Source of the DNA: Halocatena pleomorpha
GTDB taxonomy: Archaea > Halobacteriota > Halobacteria > Halobacteriales > Haloarculaceae
NCBI RefSeq assembly: GCF_003862495.1
Contig: NZ_RRCH01000014.1
Coordinates: forward strand, 186,001-250,000
Direction: 5' to 3'
DNA: 64,000 nt
Shown here: piece by piece, positions 34,954 to 44,018 of the stretch
Numbering within the stretch: the first letter of the stretch is position 1
How the letters are laid out: each line of letters opens with the position of its first letter
Notes under the pieces: generated by a model
Database searches by the model: none
Told to the model about the DNA's origin: nothing
Seen by the model: the letters and a program-made list of their open reading frames with translations, nothing else
Program-made: the position numbers and the translations under genes

Positions 34954-35651
34954 CCTACGAACCCGGATCGTCGATCGCTCATCGACTCGATCCGCGATCA
35001 AAACTCGCCGTACAGATCGGTATCGCCCTCGCAGCGTTTTCCCACACGACACCGCGCGGTCTTTCGTTTGTGACGGTGCTTACTGGGTGCATTCTCGCAG
35101 TTGCGGCCCTATCACCGCTTGCTGCCCTTCAAGAGATTCGCTACGCACTGCCGTTTCTGGTTGCTGGACCGTTGCTTTCGATGATTGTTCTCCGGCCACC
35201 CTGGCTCGCGCCTCCGGCAGCGATCAGACCAGCGCTTGCGAGCTACCGTGTCTTGCTCGTCTTGCTCGTCAGTGTCGCCTACGTTCGGACTACCCGTGTT
35301 CGAGAATCGCGGGCGGCGATTCAGCTCGTCGTGCCCGGACGTGTTGGGCGATTGCTCGGTGTCGGTGTATCGCTCGTCTTTCGATTCCTCCCGGTGTTGA
35401 TCGCTGATCTTTCCCGTGCACGAGTGGCAATGCGGGCGCGACTCGGAACCGAACGTCGCCTCATCGATCGAATGCGAATCGTCGCAACGACGGGCGTTCG
35501 ACGGGCGTTTGGACGTGCTGATCGCTTGGGGACAGCGCTCCGTGCTCGATGCTTTGCGTGGAATCCGACACTTCCGACGCTTCAATTGGCTCCTCGGGAC
35601 GTTCCGTTTCTCCTCTTGGCAGTCGCCCTCATAACGTGGTCGTTTGTTTGA
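34947..35651 (+). CDS. bioN: Biotin ECF transporter T component BioN
   Basis: 234 residues, GTG start inside the end of bioM. Hydrophobic helices at the N- and C-terminus flank the cytoplasmic coupling region. The A-R-G-type coupling motifs appear as ARVAMRARLG and ALRARCF. It links the ATPase to BioY. The stop codon lies in a 14-bp tandem duplication (TCGTTTGTTTGATG twice, 35640-35667), which leaves the reading frame unaffected. Confidence 0.9.
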   Translation: MLTYEPGSSIAHRLDPRSKLAVQIGIALAAFSHTTPRGLSFVTVLTGCILAVAALSPLAALQEIRYALPFLVAGPLLSMIVLRPPWLAPPAAIRPALASYRVLLVLLVSVAYVRTTRVRESRAAIQLVVPGRVGRLLGVGVSLVFRFLPVLIADLSRARVAMRARLGTERRLIDRMRIVATTGVRRAFGRADRLGTALRARCFAWNPTLPTLQLAPRDVPFLLLAVALITWSFV

Positions 35652-35782
35652 TGTCGTTTGTTTGATGTTGTTACTTCGCTTTCTACGATCTCTACGAGGA
35701 GAATCGAGAATGATACATCCTGCCACGCTCTCTCTGCTCTCTCTTGATCCGTGGTGTCCGTGGTGTCAGCCACCGACAGCGA

Positions 35783-36859
35783 TCAGCTTCCGGTAGTTTG
35801 TGGACGAAGATCCTCGAATCCCTGCCTTTCGAGCGTCGATGTTGCCTCATGCACTTCGTGGCTGTTCGTCGTCAATTGATCGACGGCGTCCACTGGATAC
35901 TCGATCCGTTCGGCCAACGTTAGTAGCTCTTCGTAACAGCGGTTCTCCATTCGTTTGGCTGCCACAGCGATTTCGAGATCAAACAGATCGGTCCGACCGC
36001 CGTTTCTTGCTGCGGATTGAGTCTCTCGGGATTTGAGAAGGCCGTCGAGCGTACGGTTTTGCATCTCCGCCGACTGGAGTCCGATCCCGTCGAACACTTT
36101 TCCCAGACGATCGACGTGACTCTGTGCCTGATCGTGCTGTTCGGTGAACGTCGCACTGAGTTCGTCGTTTGTGACGGTCATCGCCAATTCTTCGAACAGG
36201 ACTGCAAGCGTCCGCTCGATGTAAGACAGATTCCGAAGCTGGTAAACGAACATATCTTCGAGTGTCTCGATGTTTCCTCCCGAGCGAGCGAGCGACGAAC
36301 GATTAGCGGGATCAACAGGACTCGTCTCAAGTAACGTCTCGACCGACTCTCTACCAGCTAATGACTCAAGATCGTCGAGCATTTCCTGTTCTTCCTTGGC
36401 GTTTTGCGCGATGTTCTCGACGACACCTTCAATCTCCCCCTCGTTTTCGAGCTGTTTGGCCAGTGTTACCATTGGCTCGTAGGCTGATCGTTCGATCTCT
36501 TCGAGCTTCAGCGTCGCGTCGAGGAAATACAACGGCCGGAGCTTGTCGTTCAGGATGATATTATTGAACCGTTCCTTATCCGCAATCCAACCATCGAGGC
36601 CGGGCGCGTGCCGAGCAATCGGCTGCTCATCGACCGCTTCGAAGACCGTTTCGAGCCGTTCGACGTGCGTTCTCGTTTCATCACGGTGTGTTTCGACGCG
36701 ATCTTGCAGTTGTTTCCGGCAGTCCGTCTCCGTAAGATCGTCCAACGTGTCGATCGAAACGTCAGTTGCTAGCACATCGAGCGTGGCGACCAGTTCCTGT
36801 TCCAAGTAATACAGTCGCTGTAATCCGGTCGTGAACGTGTCGAAGGTGTCGTCTGTCAT
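35783..36859 (-). CDS. Tandem DUF892 protein (two ferritin-like domains)
   Basis: 358 residues consisting of two DUF892 helical bundles, about 1-175 and 190-350. Each contains the LYYLEQEL/LSYIERTL opening helix and a HRDETRTHVERLETVF or EQHDQAQSHVDRLGKVF helix. Some metal-site residues differ between halves, so one may be structural. Single-domain relatives (such as 13935-14441 here) are usual; the fusion could form an internal pseudodimer. Function in stress or iron handling is family knowledge. It precedes the DUF5789 gene's stop by few bases in the same direction. Confidence 0.82.
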   Translation of the reverse strand: MTDDTFDTFTTGLQRLYYLEQELVATLDVLATDVSIDTLDDLTETDCRKQLQDRVETHRDETRTHVERLETVFEAVDEQPIARHAPGLDGWIADKERFNNIILNDKLRPLYFLDATLKLEEIERSAYEPMVTLAKQLENEGEIEGVVENIAQNAKEEQEMLDDLESLAGRESVETLLETSPVDPANRSSLARSGGNIETLEDMFVYQLRNLSYIERTLAVLFEELAMTVTNDELSATFTEQHDQAQSHVDRLGKVFDGIGLQSAEMQNRTLDGLLKSRETQSAARNGGRTDLFDLEIAVAAKRMENRCYEELLTLAERIEYPVDAVDQLTTNSHEVHEATSTLERQGFEDLRPQTTGS

Positions 36860-36878
36860 CGTCTATCACGAATATAGT

Positions 36879-37202
36879 TCAGAACGATTGGATGGGACGG
36901 TCGAACAGCTCGTTTCGTTCGTCGCCGCGATCACTGTACCGAGGACGGCCAACGGCGTCTCGTCGGACGCCGTTGAGGATCGCTGTCGCTAGCGCGTTCC
37001 GAGACGTGTAGGTCTCGTGGCCTGATCGTTCGAGGATTGCCCGGAGCGGATCGGACCCCCGGGGATATTCGACTTCAACGCTGCCGAACTCCCTGAGGAT
37101 GTCTTCGGTAGTCGTCGGGAACGTCGTATTCTCAAACAGTTCGTTGACATCCCGCATTTCGAGCGATCGAACCGTCCCTGTTTCTTGGTCGCTGTGCCCC
37201 AT
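36879..37202 (-). CDS. DUF5789 family protein
   Basis: 107 residues with the DUF5789 pattern: VNELFENTTFPTTTEDILREFG, then VEYPRGSDPLRAILERSG, ending in a Gly/Arg-rich VRRDAVGRPRYSDRGD. This small family is restricted to Halobacteria and is of unknown function. It is transcribed first, 19 bases ahead of the tandem DUF892 gene, so both probably share a promoter and function in a stress-related set. Confidence 0.8.
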   Translation of the reverse strand: MGHSDQETGTVRSLEMRDVNELFENTTFPTTTEDILREFGSVEVEYPRGSDPLRAILERSGHETYTSRNALATAILNGVRRDAVGRPRYSDRGDERNELFDRPIQSF

Positions 37203-37229
37203 ACACAGGAACTAGTGCGATAAGCGAGA

Positions 37230-37266
37230 AAAGATCACAGCTTGTATTTTCTCCGTCGTGATCTTT
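37230..37266. promoter_or_regulatory. Long-spacer inverted repeat between divergent genes
   Basis: AAAGATCAC and GTGATCTTT (9-bp perfect arms) with a 19-base spacer, in the 206-base interval between the DUF5789 and DUF4112 genes. Could be a two-turn operator shared by both promoters. Confidence 0.4.
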
Positions 37267-37408
37267 CTCCGTGGCTTATGGTCCTCTGTAGCGAGGTTGT
37301 CGGTGTTTCGCTCACAGTCGTTGTTGCTGTGGCTCAACGACGATACGAGTGACCGCCGCTGGTAATCGCCGGCCGGGGACATATATTCTCCGATCGAGAT
37401 AAGGAGGT

Positions 37409-37783
37409 ATGGTGACTGACAATGAGCTCTCGAACGCGACCCCCAAGCAACGGGCTGCAGTACGACGTACTCGGACGGTTGCGCGTATTCTCGACGAGTC
37501 GGTTCGGGTTCCCGGAACGAACTTTCGCTTCGGGGTCGATCCCCTCGTAGGGATCCTTCCCGTCTCCGGAGACACTGCTGTAGCCGTTCTCTCCTTCTAC
37601 ATTGTGTTCGAAGCGGTACGGCTCGGTGTCCCGCCGAAAACACTGGCGATGATGGGCCTCAACATCGCTGCCGATGTCGTTGTGGGATCGATTCCGATTC
37701 TCGGAACGCTGTTCGACGCCGTCTGGAAGGCTAACGTTCGGAACGTAGCCCTCCTCGAAGAACAGATCGAAAAGAGCGAGTAA
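37409..37783 (+). CDS. DUF4112 membrane protein
   Basis: 124 residues with the DUF4112 core: FRFGVDPLVGILPVSGDTAVAVLSFYIVFEAVRLGVP, followed by MMGLNIAADVVVGSIPILGTLFDAVWKAN. Two membrane segments with a conserved D-P-x-x-G-x-x-P loop. Widespread in bacteria and archaea; function is not established. Single gene with its own upstream region. AGGAGG at 37402-37407 lies two to seven bases before the ATG and may act as a ribosome site. Confidence 0.82.
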   Translation: MVTDNELSNATPKQRAAVRRTRTVARILDESVRVPGTNFRFGVDPLVGILPVSGDTAVAVLSFYIVFEAVRLGVPPKTLAMMGLNIAADVVVGSIPILGTLFDAVWKANVRNVALLEEQIEKSE

Positions 37784-37884
37784 CACCGTGTTTCTCGGAC
37801 CTTGCTATTACAGGCCTACGTTTGTAATGAAACGGTTAAATAATTGCCACGATCATGGATCAAATGACGACCGCGCTGATCGGG

Positions 37885-38409
37885 TTACTGGTCGGTCGAT
37901 TCGTCCGTGATTTCAATGTCGGTACCGATGTCCGGGTTCCAGGTTTCGGCCGCATTGCTTCCGAGACCGGGGAGATAGTCTTGGATACCTCCCTCTTGTG
38001 CTGTGGCAGTGATCTCAGTCGCCATCCGTTCGAGTTCGGTGCTGTCTGCGAGCGTGCGTACTTGGTTGGCGACGGCCTCGGGATCACCGTACTCGATGAA
38101 CGCTTCCACTGCTGCTTCCCCGAGTTTGTTACCGACGACGTTTCCGACTGTCGTCTCGATAATCCGGCCCAACGGCAGATAACTTGTCAACTCCTTTGCG
38201 ACCTCTCGCCCGATGAGCCGACCGATGACTTTTCCGACTTCTTCGGAATCGATGGACTCACCCTCTACGCTATCGATCTCCTCATCCAGTAGCTCTTCGA
38301 TATCGATGGCCTCAAGCAGGCTGTGGACGGCATCAGCTGTGAAGTACGTTTCTAACCCCGTTGCTACAGCGTCGCGCACACCGTCCGGAATAGGCTCTGG
38401 ATCCATCAT
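37885..38409 (-). CDS. Hypothetical protein with glycine-zipper-like segment
   Basis: 174 residues, acidic, no family recognised. A central amphipathic segment EVGKVIGRLIGREVAKELTSYLPLGRIIETTVGNVVGNKLG has regularly spaced glycines that could pack on membranes or self-associate. A related GR-rich segment (VGRQLGEIVGRRVGERLG) occurs in the gas-vesicle operon protein at 49594-50133, though overall similarity is weak. Start MMDPEPIPDG chosen over an upstream frame extension lacking coding character. Confidence 0.55.
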   Translation of the reverse strand: MMDPEPIPDGVRDAVATGLETYFTADAVHSLLEAIDIEELLDEEIDSVEGESIDSEEVGKVIGRLIGREVAKELTSYLPLGRIIETTVGNVVGNKLGEAAVEAFIEYGDPEAVANQVRTLADSTELERMATEITATAQEGGIQDYLPGLGSNAAETWNPDIGTDIEITDESTDQ

Positions 38410-38534
38410 CCAACCTACTGGCCGAGAGTTGATAAAGATGGTCTCGATCGAGGCCCTGACTGGAACAGGGCACACCGTTCTGGGGTTGTGTGGTCCACAA
38501 TCACCTTTTTTGTGCTCCTATCGGTAGTAGATGT

Positions 38535-38927
38535 ATGCCTTCGAATCTCTCACACGTTCTGTTGGCTGTGTGTGTCGCTGTTGCATTCGTGTTTTCTGGC
38601 TGTCTCACGTTTGATCCGTCGCTCACGGCGGATACGAGCGAGTCCTCTGTGTTCAAAACCCTTTCAACTGATGAACCGTGGGCCGGTCACTACGTTCGGG
38701 TTACCGCAACGCTCCGTTCGACAGCGGCGGCCGAAAACGTCACATCGATCACCGTGATCCAGGCAAACGGACAGAAATACGATTCGATCGATGTCGGATC
38801 CGGACAAACGACCGTTACCCTCTGGGTGCCTGCAAATCAGAATTCAACGCTCGTTGCGAGCGATAGCGTCAATTCGACGACGCTCGACACGCTGAACGTT
38901 ACCACCGGCGGACAGTACGTCGTTTGA
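38535..38927 (+). CDS. Small secreted lipoprotein
   Basis: 130 residues. The leader PSNLSHVLLAVCVAVAFVFSGC ends in the lipobox FSGC, so the mature protein should be lipid-anchored at the outer face of the membrane. The remaining about 100 residues are beta-strand rich (HYVRVTATLRS, VTSITVIQANGQKYDSIDVG) with several Asn-x-Ser/Thr glycosylation sites, resembling a small immunoglobulin-like domain. No family name can be given. Confidence 0.65.
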   Translation: MPSNLSHVLLAVCVAVAFVFSGCLTFDPSLTADTSESSVFKTLSTDEPWAGHYVRVTATLRSTAAAENVTSITVIQANGQKYDSIDVGSGQTTVTLWVPANQNSTLVASDSVNSTTLDTLNVTTGGQYVV

Positions 38928-39016
38928 GCGCGTAGTAATTTATAGGATAAATGACTTATACACACATCGGTCGACGCAGGGACGGGATTTTTACTGCTAT
39001 CAGATGTGGGTGTTGT

Positions 39017-39247
39017 ATGGGAGGACGCCAAGAACCCACGCGTTGGGAGTACGAAACAGTCCGGCCACCAAGAGGGTCCACTCGAAAAGAAGCGACGGAT
39101 CCGGGAGCAGTGCTGAACGAACGCGCTGCCGATGGATGGCGCTTCGTGGACACGATCGACTACACCGGCGGCGGAACCAAGTATCTCGTGTTCGAACGTC
39201 CCATCCGGTCGGATACTGATGACTCTCCCACCGAGGCGATGTCATGA
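39017..39247 (+). CDS. DUF4177 family protein
   Basis: 76 residues with the DUF4177 pattern RWEYETVRPPRG...LNERAADGWRFVDTID followed by GGTKYLVFER. Small cytoplasmic protein family of unknown function. Start at MGGRQEPTRW. It overlaps the following membrane-protein gene by four bases (ATGA), indicating co-translation and a shared role. Confidence 0.75.
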   Translation: MGGRQEPTRWEYETVRPPRGSTRKEATDPGAVLNERAADGWRFVDTIDYTGGGTKYLVFERPIRSDTDDSPTEAMS

Positions 39248-40287
39248 GTTCTGAGATCGACGAATCTTCGATTGATACGGATGTCGATGTCAGCACGGCG
39301 AACACCATGCGCGAACGCGCCGGGGAAAATCGATTCAAGCTCTGGTTGTTGTTACATGCCAATCGTCTCATCGTTACAGGGGCCTTAGCGTTGGCAATTT
39401 TCGTTGTCTTCGTCGTGGCTGTGGCGATCCTTCCGCCGCCGTTGATTCCCCAACTCAGTTCTCAGGATACGATCGAGACGATGTTTTCGACGATGATCAG
39501 CGCGGTCATCACTGGTACCACGCTCGTCGTCACCATCGGACAACTCGTGCTTTCCCAGGAGAACGGTCCGCTCGGTGATCAACGCGCGCGAATGGAAGAT
39601 TCGATGGATTTTCGAGATTACACGGAGGAGCTGATTGGCTCTCCCAGTCCTGCCGATCCATCGACGTTCCTCCGCAGTCTCGTCGACGTTTCACAAGACC
39701 GCGCGGAGGCGGTACGTGACGGTCTCGGAGACATCGACAGCGATCAACTCCAGTGGGAAGTCGACGAATTCACTGACAGTCTTATCGGCAACTCCAAATT
39801 CGTACGCGAGCAACTCGACGGTGCGGAGTTCGGTTCGTTCGACGTGCTGTTTGCTGCCCTGAATTACAACTACGGTTGGAAGATCTTCCAAGTCGAGCGA
39901 ATCCTCTATGATCATGAGGAAGATCTCGGACCGCCCGAGAACAATCTCCTCAACGAGCTAAAGGATGCACTGACAATGTTCGGTCCAGCACGCGAACACA
40001 TAAAGACGCTGTATTTCGAGTGGGCCCTCGTTACGCTCTCACAGTTGATCCTCTACGCGTCGATCCCGGCACTCGCTGTTGCAGGAATCATGCTCACTGT
40101 TGTCGATGCGGGAACACTTCCTGGGAGCACGCTCGGTGTCGAGAACATGACATGGTTAATCGGTGGTGCTTTCACCGTGACACTGACGCCGTTTCTGCTG
40201 TTCATCTCGTACATTTCGCGCATCGTGACCATCGCCAAGCGGACGCTTGCGATTGAGCCGTTGATCCTCCGCGAGTCACAGCGGTGA
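39244..40287 (+). CDS. Four-helix haloarchaeal membrane protein
   Basis: 347 residues, four predicted membrane helices: RLIVTGALALAIFVVFVVAVAIL, the TMISAVITGTTLVVTIGQLVL segment, and two in the C-terminal 90 residues (LYASIPALAVAGIMLTVVDAG, GGAFTVTLTPFLLFISYI). Between the pairs lies an acidic cytoplasmic domain of about 150 residues. Similar proteins are seen in Halobacteria without assigned function. Overlap with the DUF4177 gene suggests they act together. Confidence 0.72.
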   Translation: MSSEIDESSIDTDVDVSTANTMRERAGENRFKLWLLLHANRLIVTGALALAIFVVFVVAVAILPPPLIPQLSSQDTIETMFSTMISAVITGTTLVVTIGQLVLSQENGPLGDQRARMEDSMDFRDYTEELIGSPSPADPSTFLRSLVDVSQDRAEAVRDGLGDIDSDQLQWEVDEFTDSLIGNSKFVREQLDGAEFGSFDVLFAALNYNYGWKIFQVERILYDHEEDLGPPENNLLNELKDALTMFGPAREHIKTLYFEWALVTLSQLILYASIPALAVAGIMLTVVDAGTLPGSTLGVENMTWLIGGAFTVTLTPFLLFISYISRIVTIAKRTLAIEPLILRESQR

Positions 40288-40553
40288 CCGGCGTCGCTGA
40301 AGTCTCCGGCTCTCACGATAGCGTTTCTGGCTGCTCAGACCACTGTGGATGAGATTGCCCTCCAATGATAACATTAATAGTCGCATGAGGCACTGTTACA
40401 GTATTAGAGATCAAGTAATATACCGAGGAACGCTTTCGTGATACGATATTCCCACTCCGCTTCAGTCTTTCTAGTAGAAATATATTTACACAAACCCATT
40501 TTCTGACGCGGGGTTCACCTCCGGAGTCTCTGTCTATTAACTGTTTCCTCCTC

Positions 40554-40859
40554 TCAGACGCTCGTAAGCCGTGGTGCAGGAAGTCCCTCGTAGTAGATGC
40601 CCTTCTCTCGAAGTGTCGCCTCCGTCAGTGGTGTCTCCCCATCCCAATCCGGGAGATACGTGGATACATCAGCAGCGAACACAACGACGACAGTTGCTGC
40701 GTCAGCCGGATAGTCGGGATTCACGCCAGCAACAGTGCGACCGCCGTATGTGAGCCACTCTGAAGCAGGTGTTTCCGGTAACGCCACGACGACCCTCGGT
40801 GAGAGACCCTCATCACGAATCATAACCGTCTGACCGATGACGAACGGAGTGGTGGTCAT
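40554..40859 (-). CDS. Hypothetical small protein
   Basis: 101 residues, not assigned to a family. The sequence (FVIGQTVMIRDEGLSPRVVVALPETPASEW, then TVVVVFAADVSTYLPDW) suggests a small beta-rich soluble protein. Acidic bias and codon use fit a real haloarchaeal gene. It lies alone in a region with 266 bases of unassigned sequence to the left and 189 to the right. Confidence 0.55.
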   Translation of the reverse strand: MTTTPFVIGQTVMIRDEGLSPRVVVALPETPASEWLTYGGRTVAGVNPDYPADAATVVVVFAADVSTYLPDWDGETPLTEATLREKGIYYEGLPAPRLTSV

Positions 40860-41048
40860 AGTCGCCTATCGTAATATACGTGGGGGTGTGTGATAACTCA
40901 TGCACCTCTAATAACAATTAAATTGCCATAGGGTATGAAATTATAAATAAGTTTATGGTAAACTAAAATAATTTTCCGATAACCTCTCCTGTTGTTCATG
41001 GAGATTGCACCTGCTATGGATCACAACTCACGGGATATCTGTTGGAGA

Positions 41049-42023
41049 TCAGTCGGTGTAGCCGAGTGCCACAAGACGCTCTGTAACGGTGTCATCCGAT
41101 TCCGTCGTTCGATCGGAGGCGTCGGACGAGGGTTCCGACCGCACAATCGGCTTTCGTTCTGTATACGGCGGAACGAACCACGGCACGGTGTTGAGCGATG
41201 GAATTCGTACATTGCTCGGATGGAAGTAGACCGGCATCGGGAACGGTGTCGCCCACTCACCGATCGCGTTCCCGTGGTCGGCCGTAATCACTGTCTTTCC
41301 TGGAAGTTTTTCCGACAAGGGGATGGCTGTATCCAGTACACGAATCAGATTATCTCGGTAGGCCTCCCAGAACACGCCTTCTTCGATCTCTCCTCGGCGC
41401 AACGCTTCCCAGGCGAATTCGAAATCCCCGTCCGGATCTGAGTCAGCGTCATCGCGCATCATCTCTCGGAGCCCACTCGTTACCCTGCTATTGACCGTGA
41501 GTTGTGTTTCACCGATGAAGGGCACGTGGGGCTGCATGAAGTGGACGATCAAGCGTTTGTTCGGGTACTCTTCGTGAACGGAGCGCGCCCGTTTCGACAG
41601 GTCTTCCGGTAGAACGATTCCGTCCTCCTCGCTCCACGCGTCGACCCACGCACGATCGGTGTGGTAAAACGATCCGTCGAGCACTCGCTTTTCGTGTGGA
41701 TTGGCGGTGACGTACACGGTGTCGTTGTACGTCCGTCCGCCGAAATTTTCGATCATAAATTCCGCCGAGGAACTCCCCCGCGACTGGAACGTGGTTAGTT
41801 CCCCCTCTAACGACTGCTTGGCGTGGATCTGTGTGAACACGTCGTAGCGACAGCCATCCAGAATGAGAAGATTATCCCAATCGGCGTCCATAACGTATTC
41901 GCCGTCATTGCCATGGATCCGTTTTTGAATCGGCCCCAGAACCGAAGATAACACCATTTGACGCCGCATGAAGGGATTCGTGAGCATTCCTTTCATCATT
42001 CCAAGCCTCTGTCGAATTCCCAT
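41049..42023 (-). CDS. Alkaline phosphatase-superfamily (sulfatase-like) protein
   Basis: 324 residues. The sulfatase/phosphatase fold is suggested by NLLILDGCRYDVFTQI (first metal-binding strand with D), MQPHVPFIG and the characteristic VITADHGNAIGEW with D and H metal ligands. Haloarchaeal relatives sit in surface-polysaccharide and N-glycosylation loci. The enzyme may hydrolyse or transfer a phosphate or sulfate ester; substrate unknown. Start MGIRQRLGMM preferred; the upstream frame reads into the promoter of the divergent oxidoreductase. Confidence 0.75.
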   Translation of the reverse strand: MGIRQRLGMMKGMLTNPFMRRQMVLSSVLGPIQKRIHGNDGEYVMDADWDNLLILDGCRYDVFTQIHAKQSLEGELTTFQSRGSSSAEFMIENFGGRTYNDTVYVTANPHEKRVLDGSFYHTDRAWVDAWSEEDGIVLPEDLSKRARSVHEEYPNKRLIVHFMQPHVPFIGETQLTVNSRVTSGLREMMRDDADSDPDGDFEFAWEALRRGEIEEGVFWEAYRDNLIRVLDTAIPLSEKLPGKTVITADHGNAIGEWATPFPMPVYFHPSNVRIPSLNTVPWFVPPYTERKPIVRSEPSSDASDRTTESDDTVTERLVALGYTD

Positions 42024-42141
42024 GAATGAATATTTAATCACCAGAATAAAAGACCACCGAACGCCGCAACCGACTTGGTACGAATGTACAAGCGTGGACC
42101 GCTTTCCCAATCGTTATCCTTCACAGACTCTGACATCATCT

Positions 42142-43164
42142 ATGGAGTTCTCTGTTGTCGATCTCTCTCCGGTTCCTGCCGACGGCACTGCAGCTGATGC
42201 GTATGCGAACACAGTCGCAACTGCACAACAGGCCGAACGGCTCGGATACTCTCGGTTTTGGGTTGCTGAACACCACGGGATGGCGGACACCATCGCTGGC
42301 ACGACGCCAGAGGTGTTGCTTGGCCATCTCGCTGCCGAAACCGACGAGATCCGGATCGGATCCGGGGCGGTGTTGCTCAATCACTACAGTCCGTTTAAGG
42401 TTGCCGAGGAGTTTGCCACGCTGGACGCGCTCGCTCCCGGCCGCATCGACGCGGGTCTCGGGCGGGCAAACGGGTCGCCTGCCGCTGATCGCGCCTTAGA
42501 GACCGATCGCCACGTCCGGAACCCGGACGAGGACCACGCGGAAAAGATCGAGGCCGTTGTCACCCATCTGTACGACGATTATCCAGATGGTCATCCATAC
42601 AGCGATCTCGAACTTCCCCGTTCGGAGCAGGAGACGCCCGTGCCGTGGGTGCTCGGATCGAGTCCCTCTAGTGCGAAAATCGCCGGTGAACTCGGGTTAC
42701 CGTACTGCTTTGCGGCGTTTATCCGTCCACAGTTCGCTGTCCACTCGTTCGAAGCGTATCGAGAGCAGTTCCAGCCGTCACGGTTGGCCGGTGGGCTTGA
42801 TGAGCCACAGGGGATGATCGCGGTGAACGCGATCTGTGCGGATTCCGATCAGGAAGCGGCCCGACACCGAGCGGTAGCCGAAGCGTCGTACAAACGGATG
42901 CAGCAGGGAAACGTCGGATCCAGACCGTCCATCGAGGAGGCGCTTGACGAACTCGGCGGCGTTCCCGATCCGACGCCGACGACACTCGACGCTGATGAGT
43001 GGCCCCGCGCGATCTCAGGGAGTCCCGAAACGCTTGCCGGACTGTTAGAGCAACTCGCAGGCCGTGTCGGCGTCGATGAGGTGATGATCCAACACATCGT
43101 TGCCGATCACGACGACGCGCTCCGCTCCCACGAACTGCTGGCTGACGGCGTTGGACTCGTGTAA
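42142..43164 (+). CDS. LLM-class flavin-dependent oxidoreductase
   Basis: 340-residue TIM-barrel protein related to bacterial luciferase alpha and F420/FMN-dependent monooxygenases. It begins EFSVVDLSPVPADGTAADAY, and carries WVAEHHGMADTIAGTTPEVLLGHLAAETDEIRIGSGAVLLNHYSP, the classical flavin-binding block. GRIDAGLGRANG and PWVLGSSPSSAKIAGELG follow as usual. Substrate is unknown. Start at MEFSVVD; upstream frame is not conserved in type. Confidence 0.9.
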   Translation: MEFSVVDLSPVPADGTAADAYANTVATAQQAERLGYSRFWVAEHHGMADTIAGTTPEVLLGHLAAETDEIRIGSGAVLLNHYSPFKVAEEFATLDALAPGRIDAGLGRANGSPAADRALETDRHVRNPDEDHAEKIEAVVTHLYDDYPDGHPYSDLELPRSEQETPVPWVLGSSPSSAKIAGELGLPYCFAAFIRPQFAVHSFEAYREQFQPSRLAGGLDEPQGMIAVNAICADSDQEAARHRAVAEASYKRMQQGNVGSRPSIEEALDELGGVPDPTPTTLDADEWPRAISGSPETLAGLLEQLAGRVGVDEVMIQHIVADHDDALRSHELLADGVGLV

Positions 43165-43245
43165 CGCGAGGGTCGTACCCAGATCTTCCGAGTAGAACGG
43201 TCGATGGCCGGTTTGAACAGGTTTTTCTGATTAACTATTTTATAA

Positions 43246-44007
43246 ATGAACATGGTCGGTAGTTCAGAAGCACTCGACGGTAGTGTCGCACTCGTGACTG
43301 GCGCGTCCTCGGGAATCGGCGAAGCAACTGTGGAAGCACTCGCTGATGAGGGTGCGCGTATCGCCCTCGCGGCCCGACGCGAATCCCAGCTCCGGGAGCT
43401 CGCTGACAGGATCGAGGCAGACGGGGGAGACGCGCTCGTGGTTCCGACAGATGTCACCGACGAGAGCGACGTTCAGGAGATGGTTGAGACGACTCATGAG
43501 GCGTTCGGGCGGCTGGACATCCTTGTGAATAACGCGGGCGTGATGTTGCTCGAACCGCTTGAAGACGCCGACACCAACAATCTTCAGCAGATGGTCGACG
43601 TGAATCTAATGGGGCTGATGAACGCAACCCACGCCGCCTTGCCGATCCTGCAAGAGCAGGGTCATGGCCACATCGTGAACGTGTCCTCGGTTGCGGGTCG
43701 GCAAGCCAGTCCGAACGCCAGCGGCTACAACGCCACCAAGTTCGGTGTCAATGGCTTCACTGATGCCCTCCGACAGGAAGTTACCCAAGACGGTATTCGA
43801 ACGACTCTCATCGAACCTGGTGTGGTTGACACCGAACTCCAAGATCACATCCCGGACGAGAACGCAAAGGAATCCATTGAGGACTGGGTTGAATCGATGG
43901 ACCCACTCACGAGCGATGATATTGCGCGTGCCATTCACTACGCCGTGACACAACCCCAACACGTTAGTGTCAACGAGATTTTGATCCGTCCGACTCAACA
44001 GCAGTGA
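43246..44007 (+). CDS. Short-chain dehydrogenase/reductase
   Basis: 253-residue classical SDR. Cofactor motif TGASSGIG (residues 19-26), structural NNAG, catalytic Ser in VSSVAG and YNATK (Tyr and Lys) are intact. R near the second strand (LAARRES) suggests NADP preference. Typical of the YdfG/clavaldehyde-dehydrogenase-like haloarchaeal SDRs. Substrate unknown. A polysaccharide deacetylase gene converges 11 bases beyond its stop. Confidence 0.9.
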   Translation: MNMVGSSEALDGSVALVTGASSGIGEATVEALADEGARIALAARRESQLRELADRIEADGGDALVVPTDVTDESDVQEMVETTHEAFGRLDILVNNAGVMLLEPLEDADTNNLQQMVDVNLMGLMNATHAALPILQEQGHGHIVNVSSVAGRQASPNASGYNATKFGVNGFTDALRQEVTQDGIRTTLIEPGVVDTELQDHIPDENAKESIEDWVESMDPLTSDDIARAIHYAVTQPQHVSVNEILIRPTQQQ

Positions 44008-44018
44008 TATGTGATTGA

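Noticed and set aside
37855-38292. Plus-strand frame opposite the hypothetical 174-residue protein
   Set aside because: Codon use and acidic composition favour the minus-strand frame.
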